Shown in pieces: positions 59,031-64,000 of a DNA stretch of 64,000 nucleotides (positions are counted from its first letter, which is position 1; each line of letters begins with the position of its first letter). Below the pieces are notes generated by a model that was not told the DNA's origin, ran no database searches, and saw only the letters and a program-made list of their open reading frames with translations. This DNA is from CAZSMC01 sp964607755. Its GTDB lineage: Bacteria; Zhuqueibacterota; Zhuqueibacteria; Residuimicrobiales; Krinioviventaceae. The translations under genes were made by a program, and so were the position numbers. The stretch is taken from assembly GCA_964607755.1 (NCBI GenBank), contig CAZSMC010000010.1:1-64000 (forward strand), given 5' to 3'.

Positions 59031-59628
59031 TGCTATATCCTTTTCCCTGGCGCACAACCTTTGGTTCCTCATTGGTGAAATCAATGATCGTTGATGGTTC
59101 AAGGCCGCATCCATCGCTTTCCAGAAAAAGATCGACGTGCTGCGAAAACTTTGCTTCAAGTTCATCTGTCTTATTGGTATATTGTTCGTCGGCAAAACGT
59201 GCGCTGGTGCTGATAATTGGATTGCCAAATGCTTCCAGCAACGCATGGCACACGTTATTATCAGGTACCCGAATGCCGACGGTTTTGCGTTTCTCTACCA
59301 TAATCTTGGGCACTTCGCGGGTTGCTTCCAGCAAAAATGTATACGGGCCAGGCGTCAGGTAGCGCATGACTTTATAAGCCGGCGTATCCACGTGTGCATA
59401 TTTGGCGATATTTTTGAGATCCGGACAAATAAAACTCAAACGTTTTTTCTTTTTATATCCTTTTATTTGATAAATTTTTTGGATGGCTTTTTTATTATGC
59501 AAATCGCAACCCAGTCCGTAAACGGTATCTGTCGGATAAATAATGAGTCCGCCGTTTGCCAGGACATCAACAGCGCGTTGAATAAAACGGCGTTGCGGGT
59601 TGACAGGATTAATGACAAATCGTTCCAT
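59017..59628 (-). CDS. Sua5/YciO/YrdC family protein (copy 2, YciO-like)
   Basis: A 203-residue protein with GGLIIYPTDTVYGLGCDLHN, KKKKRLSFICPDLKNIAKYA, LTPGPYTFLLEATREVPKIM and NPIISTSARFADEQ. The K(K)RLSFICPDL wording and Ser-Ala-Arg in place of SANxSG are closer to YciO than to TsaC/Sua5. YciO is related but its t6A activity is weak or unclear. Its last 14 bases overlap the receptor gene. Two family members in one window suggest separate roles: this one may not be the t6A enzyme. Confidence 0.87.
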   Translation of the reverse strand: MERFVINPVNPQRRFIQRAVDVLANGGLIIYPTDTVYGLGCDLHNKKAIQKIYQIKGYKKKKRLSFICPDLKNIAKYAHVDTPAYKVMRYLTPGPYTFLLEATREVPKIMVEKRKTVGIRVPDNNVCHALLEAFGNPIISTSARFADEQYTNKTDELEAKFSQHVDLFLESDGCGLEPSTIIDFTNEEPKVVRQGKGYSNDLL

Positions 59629-59674
59629 AACGTCCCTTTTTTATGCTCTTTTTTTGTTAGTGCTTTTAATTTTT

Positions 59675-60319
59675 TTACCATGTCCGCCATTGCCGGTGAA
59701 ACTCGTCAAAATGACGCACCAGCCTGTGCGGTGATTGGGTGAACTGGTGAGAACCGTTCTGGTTAAACCAATTCACCGCAATTGTTTTGACGCCAGCGCT
59801 TTTACCAGCCAAAATATCAATATCACTGTCGCCGATATAAACGGCATGCTGCGGCTCGGCATCAAGATGCTGCAATGCTTTAACAATTCCTTCCGGATGT
59901 GGTTTAGGATGATCAACCTCGTCACCGGCAATCGTGATATCAAAGAGAATGGCCGGGAAAAGGTGGCGCATTGAGATAGCCAAACTCCGCCGTCCTTTGC
60001 CGGTGACCACACCTATCGAGTGCCCATCGTTTTGAATATCCTTTAGCAGTGAATTGACCTCCGGATGCGACGGTACAAGTTCATTATGCGATGCGCTGTA
60101 CAATTCATAATAACGTTTGATAATGGAATCGACATTCCCATGATCTTTGAAATGTGTTTTAATGATTTCGTCTTCAGCGGGACCAAACATCTTTACAATA
60201 TCATCTGCAGAGAGATATTGCTTATTAAATTCTCGAAAGATCCCCTGAAAAGCATGAAAAATAATGGGAAAAGTATGTGCAATGGTTCCGTCAAAGTCGA
60301 AAAGAAAGGTGGTTAGCAT
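59675..60319 (-). CDS. HAD-superfamily phosphatase (PGP/PpaX-like)
   Basis: A 214-residue HAD hydrolase. Motif I is LFDFDGTIAHTF, motif II VVTGKGRR, motif III with the Lys in DEVDHPKPHPEGIVKALQHL and motif IV VYIGDSDIDILAGKSAG. The helical cap (residues 18-85) is of the phosphoglycolate phosphatase/pyrophosphatase type. Likely substrates are phosphoglycolate or pyrophosphate; sequence does not decide. It lies between the deoxynucleoside kinase and the Sua5-family gene. Confidence 0.9.
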   Translation of the reverse strand: MLTTFLFDFDGTIAHTFPIIFHAFQGIFREFNKQYLSADDIVKMFGPAEDEIIKTHFKDHGNVDSIIKRYYELYSASHNELVPSHPEVNSLLKDIQNDGHSIGVVTGKGRRSLAISMRHLFPAILFDITIAGDEVDHPKPHPEGIVKALQHLDAEPQHAVYIGDSDIDILAGKSAGVKTIAVNWFNQNGSHQFTQSPHRLVRHFDEFHRQWRTW

Positions 60320-60337
60320 ATTTTACTCAGTTTCTGA

Positions 60338-60976
60338 TTAAGGAGCGGGTGAATAAAACTCCAGTCCGGAATGCGGGCGCATGATCTGGCGGGCTAATTC
60401 GTTAAAATCATCCTGATTATTCACAAAATCAATCACCGTACAATTGATGACCAGGAGCGGTGTTTCATTATAATGAAAAAAGAATTTATTGTATGCTTCA
60501 TTGAGCGCCCGGATATAGTCTTCGCTCATGTTTTTTTCGTATGAGCGGCCGCGTTTTTTTATATTGTTCAGTAGATGTTCCGGTGTGGATTGCAGGTAAA
60601 CGACCAGGTCCGGTTTGGGGATATCCCGTTCCAGCATTTTGGCGACGCGATCGTATAAAACCAGTTCACGGTCTTCCAGATTAAGATGCGCAAAAATACG
60701 GTCTTTGGCAAACAAGTAATCCGAAACAGTATGTTTATGGAAAAGGCTTGGCTGCTGAAAATTTTCAACCTGTTGCCGGTACCGGCTCAATAAGAAAAAA
60801 AGTTGCGTCTGAAAAGCAAACCGCTGAGGGTCTTTGTAAAAATCTTCAAGAAACGGATTTTCTTCCGGCCGCTCGTAAATGACCTGAGCGTTCAGATGCT
60901 CACCCAGCAGCCTGGCTAAACTTGTTTTACCGGCGCCAATGACGCCTTCAATGCTTATGTATCTCGGAGCTTCCAC
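60338..60976 (-). CDS. Deoxynucleoside kinase
   Basis: A 212-residue kinase of the deoxyguanosine/deoxyadenosine type. P-loop is EGVIGAGKTSLARLL; the substrate part includes YERPEENPFLEDFYKDPQRF and FQTQLFFLLSRYRQQ; the catalytic region shows VSDYLFAKDRIFAH and ELVLYDRVAKML, with lid RGRSYEKNMSEDYIRALNEA. It phosphorylates deoxynucleosides, adding a third arm to the salvage capacity seen in the first 5 kb. Its start overlaps the end of folK by 29 bases. Confidence 0.91.
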   Translation of the reverse strand: MEAPRYISIEGVIGAGKTSLARLLGEHLNAQVIYERPEENPFLEDFYKDPQRFAFQTQLFFLLSRYRQQVENFQQPSLFHKHTVSDYLFAKDRIFAHLNLEDRELVLYDRVAKMLERDIPKPDLVVYLQSTPEHLLNNIKKRGRSYEKNMSEDYIRALNEAYNKFFFHYNETPLLVINCTVIDFVNNQDDFNELARQIMRPHSGLEFYSPAP

Positions 60977-61499
60977 GATTGAACCTCTTTAAACAGTTCC
61001 AAACTGAGCTCGAATTCATGACTCGCGTGACTGCACTGCTGTCCCGGGTTTCTGAGAGTAATGACTCGACTTTTTTGTTCCATACCGGAATCACTTTATC
61101 CGGACTAATTTCGGCAAATGGCACCAGTACAAAACGCCGGTTGGCTATCTCCGGGTGCGGAATATCCAATTCATCATCATGATGCACAATGTCGTCAAAA
61201 GTCAATATATCCACATCAATGATTCGCGGCCCCCAGCGCCGTTGCCGATAGCGCCCCATCTTTTGCTCTATGTCAAGACAAGTGGCTAAAAGTTGCGATG
61301 GTGAAAACGTTGTATTTATCTGGATCACACTATTTAAAAAATCCGGCTGCCGGGTATAGCCAACAGGTTCGGTGTTGTACAATCCGGATGTTTTCTCAAT
61401 TTGCATGTTGTGCGAAATATTAATATACGCCATGGCCTGTAGAATGTTTTGTTGCCGGTCACCTTGATTCGAACCCATGCCGATGAAAGCAATGCTCAT
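60948..61499 (-). CDS. folK: HPPK, 6-hydroxymethyl-dihydropterin pyrophosphokinase
   Basis: A 183-residue FolK. Conserved parts are AFIGMGSNQGDRQQNI, SGLYNTEPVGYTRQPDFLNS, MGRYRQRRWGPRIIDVDILT and HPEIANRRFVLVPFAEI. The Asp pair in DVDIL binds magnesium. It activates hydroxymethyl-dihydropterin with ATP for folate synthesis. It overlaps folB by four bases (ATGA) and the kinase gene by 29. A C-terminal tail of about 25 residues beyond the family is Ser/Arg-rich. Confidence 0.95.
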   Translation of the reverse strand: MSIAFIGMGSNQGDRQQNILQAMAYINISHNMQIEKTSGLYNTEPVGYTRQPDFLNSVIQINTTFSPSQLLATCLDIEQKMGRYRQRRWGPRIIDVDILTFDDIVHHDDELDIPHPEIANRRFVLVPFAEISPDKVIPVWNKKVESLLSETRDSSAVTRVMNSSSVWNCLKRFNRGSSEIHKH

Positions 61500-61867
61500 G
61501 ATGATTCGCGTTTTCTGGTCATTTCAATCTGGGTGCCGTTGGCAAGGCCGTCAAGCGGGGCGAACGGTTTTCGGACCCGAACCGTCACCTCTTCAATTTT
61601 ATAATTTTTTAAGACCTTTTGCGATATCTGATCGCACAAGGTTTCGATCAGATAAAAACGTTGATTGACCACCAGTTTTTGCACATCTAAATATACATTT
61701 CGGATATCAACGGTGTTATCGAGGTTATCTGTCGCAGCCGCTCTGGAAGCGTCCAGTTTCATCTCAATGTCCACTTCAAAGCGCTGGCCGCGCTCGATTT
61801 CGTCGTGCTCCACACCATGATGGGCATGAAAAATCATACCCATTATTGATAAACGATCGTTTGGCAT
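61496..61867 (-). CDS. folB: Dihydroneopterin aldolase
   Basis: A 123-residue FolB. IMGMIFHAHHGVEHDEIERG, then GQRFEVDIEMKLDASRAAAT, TVDIRNVYLDV, RFYLIETLCDQISQKVL and VTVRVRKPFAPLDGL match the family; the catalytic Glu lies in GVEHDE and the Lys in RVRKPFAP. It makes hydroxymethyl-dihydropterin, the substrate of FolK encoded next. It is the first gene of this minus-strand operon, which continues to the receptor and DUF4249 genes. Confidence 0.95.
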   Translation of the reverse strand: MPNDRLSIMGMIFHAHHGVEHDEIERGQRFEVDIEMKLDASRAAATDNLDNTVDIRNVYLDVQKLVVNQRFYLIETLCDQISQKVLKNYKIEEVTVRVRKPFAPLDGLANGTQIEMTRKRESS

Positions 61868-62053
61868 TTGTGTCGTACATCCTGATAAAAAGTAAGATCA
61901 ATATATTAAAATCCGCATCGATTGTCAAGTCAATTCCCCTGCTGTAAAGAAAGCAAAATTAACAAGAAAAGCCATTTTATTCATTCAATACCAGAATAAT
62001 GAAAATTATTTCAAAAAGAACAAAAACCATGATTGGTTATACAAAAACCGCTG

Positions 62054-62082
62054 TTGTATTTCAATGGAAAGGTTGTTATATT
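62054..62082 (+). promoter_or_regulatory. Promoter of pepD
   Basis: TTGTAT and TATATT are exactly 17 bases apart, and the -10 box ends 27 bases before the pepD ATG. The region 61868-62097 between folB and pepD is AT-rich and carries no gene; it must also hold the folB promoter. Confidence 0.55.
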
Positions 62083-62109
62083 AATAATTGAAAAATAGTG
62101 GAGGAGAAC

Positions 62110-63561
62110 ATGTCGGACATACGAAATTTACACCCCGCGCTTTTGTGGTCTTTTTTTGATGATATTCGGAAAATTCCCAGACCATCCGGAAAGGAAGATA
62201 AAGTCGGGGACTACTTGATCAACTCTGCTGAGCAAAAAGGACTTGAACATAAAAAAGATGATGCCGGAAATGTACTCATCCGGCATCCTGGCACACCCGG
62301 CCATGAGAATGCTCAGCCGGTGGTCCTGCAGGCGCACATGGATATGGTGTGTGAAAAAAACTCGGACAAGGAATTCGATTTTGATAACGATGAAATCCAG
62401 GTGCTTATTGAAGACGAATGGGTAACAGCAGATGGGACAACTCTCGGTGCTGATAATGGTATTGGTATTGCCGCTATTCTTGCTGTGATCTCTGATGAAA
62501 ATTGTGAACACGGTCCCATTGAAGCACTTTTTACCGTCGATGAAGAGCGCGGACTTGTCGGTGCGACAAATATTTCACCAGACTGGCTTAAAGGCCGCAC
62601 ATTGATTAACGTTGACAGCGAAGACATTGGTGTTTTCTCGATTGGCTGCGCCGGCGGTGCGGATACGCTCGTTACACTGCCGGTGAAACAGACAAATGCC
62701 AGAGGCGACACCGTGGTTCAGATTCACCTTTCAGGATTGCGCGGCGGGCATTCCGGCATTGACATTCACGAAGGACGCGGCAATGCGCTGAAAATTCTCA
62801 ATCGGTTGCTCTATCAACTGTCAAAAAATCATCCCGTGGAATTAATCTGCCTGAGCGGTGGCGACAAGCACAACGCCATTCCCAGAGAAGCTGTCGCCAA
62901 AGTGGTCATGCCAAAAGACAAAATTGCCACGGCAAGAGAGTGGCTGCACCAGGCTCTCGAGGATATTCGTGAAGAATTTCAACCCGTGGAAAAAAATATC
63001 GCTCTGGAAATTGAACAGATAAATGATCCTGTCTCCGATGTCCTTGACAAAGAATCGCAACGCAAAGTCATGGCGCTCGCATTTGCGTTCCCGCATGGTC
63101 CGCTGGCTATGAGCCGTAAGATTAAGGACCTGGTGGAGACGTCAAACAACCTCGCATCCATCAAATGCGACGATAATGAAATCAAGTATCATTTGTCGAG
63201 CCGGAGTTCCAACGACACGGCACTGCAGGCGACGCTGGACAAGTTCGAAGCTATTTCATCTGTTTTTAGCGCCTCGGTTCATCAACCGCCCGGGTATCCC
63301 GGATGGATGCCAAATCTAGATTCCAATGTTTTGCAGGTCGCTTTGGATACGTACAAAGAAGTAACTGGCGAAGACGCCACTTACGAGGCGATCCATGCAG
63401 GATTGGAATGCGGTTTGATTGGTGAAAAATTTAAAGGCATGGATATGATTTCTATCGGACCGACGCTTAAACATCCGCATTCACCGGATGAAAGAGTTCA
63501 CATCGACAGCGTGCAGACTTTTTACAAACATCTTGTTAAAATGCTCGAGGTGTTAGCTTAG
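62110..63561 (+). CDS. pepD: Aminoacyl-histidine dipeptidase (peptidase D)
   Basis: A 483-residue M20C metallopeptidase. Zinc ligands: VLQAHMDMVCEKN (His, Asp), TTLGADNGIGIAAI, TVDEERGLVGATNI (catalytic and ligand Glu), LINVDSEDIG and KHPHSPDERVHID. A dimerisation lid domain lies in the middle (DTVVQIHLSGLRGGHSGIDI). The ATG at 62110 has GGAGGAG four bases upstream; a GTG four codons earlier is part of that site. It hydrolyses dipeptides with C-terminal His, such as carnosine, so supports peptide use. Confidence 0.96.
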   Translation: MSDIRNLHPALLWSFFDDIRKIPRPSGKEDKVGDYLINSAEQKGLEHKKDDAGNVLIRHPGTPGHENAQPVVLQAHMDMVCEKNSDKEFDFDNDEIQVLIEDEWVTADGTTLGADNGIGIAAILAVISDENCEHGPIEALFTVDEERGLVGATNISPDWLKGRTLINVDSEDIGVFSIGCAGGADTLVTLPVKQTNARGDTVVQIHLSGLRGGHSGIDIHEGRGNALKILNRLLYQLSKNHPVELICLSGGDKHNAIPREAVAKVVMPKDKIATAREWLHQALEDIREEFQPVEKNIALEIEQINDPVSDVLDKESQRKVMALAFAFPHGPLAMSRKIKDLVETSNNLASIKCDDNEIKYHLSSRSSNDTALQATLDKFEAISSVFSASVHQPPGYPGWMPNLDSNVLQVALDTYKEVTGEDATYEAIHAGLECGLIGEKFKGMDMISIGPTLKHPHSPDERVHIDSVQTFYKHLVKMLEVLA

Positions 63562-63794
63562 AGTGAGTTATTGGTTTTTCCTTAATTTGTCCAGCCATAC
63601 GTTTTTCTGAAAACGTTAAGGAACAACACAGTCAATGTCATCGTTGTACAAGCTGTTTATTCGAATGACACGATATCATTAATATGTGCTCAGTATTCAA
63701 ATTTTTAACCCTGAGCACATTATAAAACAATTTCCGGATGTTTAGAAGAATTCAGTCCGACATTCCTTCCGTATTTATTTTTAGATTCTTTAAA
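63562..63794. other. Intergenic region with two hairpins
   Basis: 233 bases between pepD and uvrA. ACGTTTT/AAAACGT at 63600-63617 is a short hairpin without T-run. ATGTGCTCAG/CTGAGCACAT at 63684-63720 is a perfect ten-base inverted repeat with a 17-base loop. No promoter is clear. Confidence 0.5.
63684..63720. repeat. Perfect ten-base inverted repeat upstream of uvrA
   Basis: ATGTGCTCAG and CTGAGCACAT face each other around a 17-base AT-rich loop, 75 bases before the uvrA ATG. No T-run follows, so it is either a pepD 3' hairpin or a uvrA leader/operator. Confidence 0.6.
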
Positions 63795-64000
63795 ATGGCA
63801 GAAAAAGAAAAAATTATTATAAAGGGAGCACGGGAGCATAATCTCAAAAACATAACTGTTGAAATCCCGCGCAATAAATTTGTTGTCATCACTGGTTTGT
63901 CCGGCTCCGGGAAATCTTCCCTTGCATTTGATACCATTTACGCGGAAGGCCAGCGACGTTATGTGGAATCCCTGTCCGCTTATGCCCGGCAGTTTTTGGG
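63795..64000 (+). CDS. uvrA: Excinuclease ABC subunit A, N-terminal part (cut by window edge)
   Basis: The first 68 residues of UvrA are visible: IIKGAREHNLKNITVEIPR, Walker A TGLSGSGKSSLAFDTIYAEG and the family's QRRYVESLSAYARQFLG. UvrA is the damage-sensing ATPase of nucleotide excision repair. The ATG at 63795 gives the standard start; no good ribosome site is present. An in-frame ATG at 63738 would add 19 residues unlike the family. Confidence 0.95.
   Translation, partial: MAEKEKIIIKGAREHNLKNITVEIPRNKFVVITGLSGSGKSSLAFDTIYAEGQRRYVESLSAYARQFL

Noticed and set aside
59031..59246. 72-residue N-terminal extension of the TonB-dependent receptor
   Set aside because: It lies inside the Sua5-family gene in another frame; the ATG at 59030 has a ribosome site and is followed by a signal peptide.

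Overview
This window reads as the chromosome of a Gram-negative, heterotrophic bacterium of the FCB superphylum; a Calditrichota- or KSB1-like lineage is my best guess, but this rests on gene content and order, not on a phylogeny. Signs of an outer membrane are lipoproteins with clear lipoboxes, FadL-like and other beta-barrels, a TonB-dependent receptor with a DUF4249 partner, TonB-like proteins and a lipopolysaccharide-type glycosyltransferase operon. A complete Bat (aerotolerance-type) operon, DivIVA with YggT, and an IleRS/DksA/LspA string fit the same placement. Base composition looks even, with no prophage, IS element, rRNA operon or CRISPR array.

Layout. 1-5319 (minus): nucleoside salvage: start of a probable adenine deaminase, purine nucleoside phosphorylase, a receiver-like/DUF3052 protein, NupC transporter, thymidine kinase, DUF2905, uridine kinase, cytidine deaminase. 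5334-8547 (minus): bidirectional terminator, ssb, a Sua5/YrdC protein, an MsbA-type ABC exporter. 8746-10907 (plus) and 10816-16296 (minus): seven glycosyltransferase-type genes plus a DEDDh exonuclease; the two groups converge and overlap by 92 bases. 16318-16695: divergent intergenic region with a 16-base inverted repeat and a near-consensus promoter. 16696-20067 (plus): STAS-HATPase regulatory protein, three uncharacterised proteins, a DUF2914 protein and a YugP-type zinc peptidase.

20229-28928 (plus): protein quality control: grpE, a DnaJ-family gene, an HtrA protease, a RelE-type toxin-antitoxin pair whose toxin is frameshifted, dnaK and clpB, with several terminators and promoters. 29017-40089 (plus): an enlarged Bat operon: TPR lipoprotein, BatD-like protein, MoxR, DUF58, a SurA-like lipoprotein without its PPIase domain, a second BatD-like protein, then BatA, B, C, D, E. 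40387-40831: a DUF2283 pair resembling a toxin-antitoxin module. 40910-47273: an envelope cluster with a TonB-like protein, a Tyr/Trp-rich and Ser/Arg-rich lipoprotein, a FadL-like barrel, a TonB-domain lipoprotein, two further predicted outer-membrane proteins and a lipoprotein with a CXXCH motif.

47403-48529: YhaM-type HD protein and tRNA-Asn(GTT). 48663-55456 (minus): yggT, divIVA, a second purine nucleoside phosphorylase, MTA phosphorylase, ileS, dksA-type gene, lspA. 56014-61867 (minus): folB, folK, deoxynucleoside kinase, HAD phosphatase, a second Sua5-family gene, TonB-dependent receptor, DUF4249 lipoprotein. 62054-64000 (plus): pepD with a good promoter, then the start of uvrA.

The observations I would look at first are the envelope cluster at 40910-47273, the STAS-HATPase membrane cassette at 16696-19307, the clpB leader with mutually exclusive pairings, two genes whose coding signal extends upstream of any ATG/GTG/TTG (second PNP and the TonB-domain lipoprotein), and the single-base frameshift in the RelE-type toxin.
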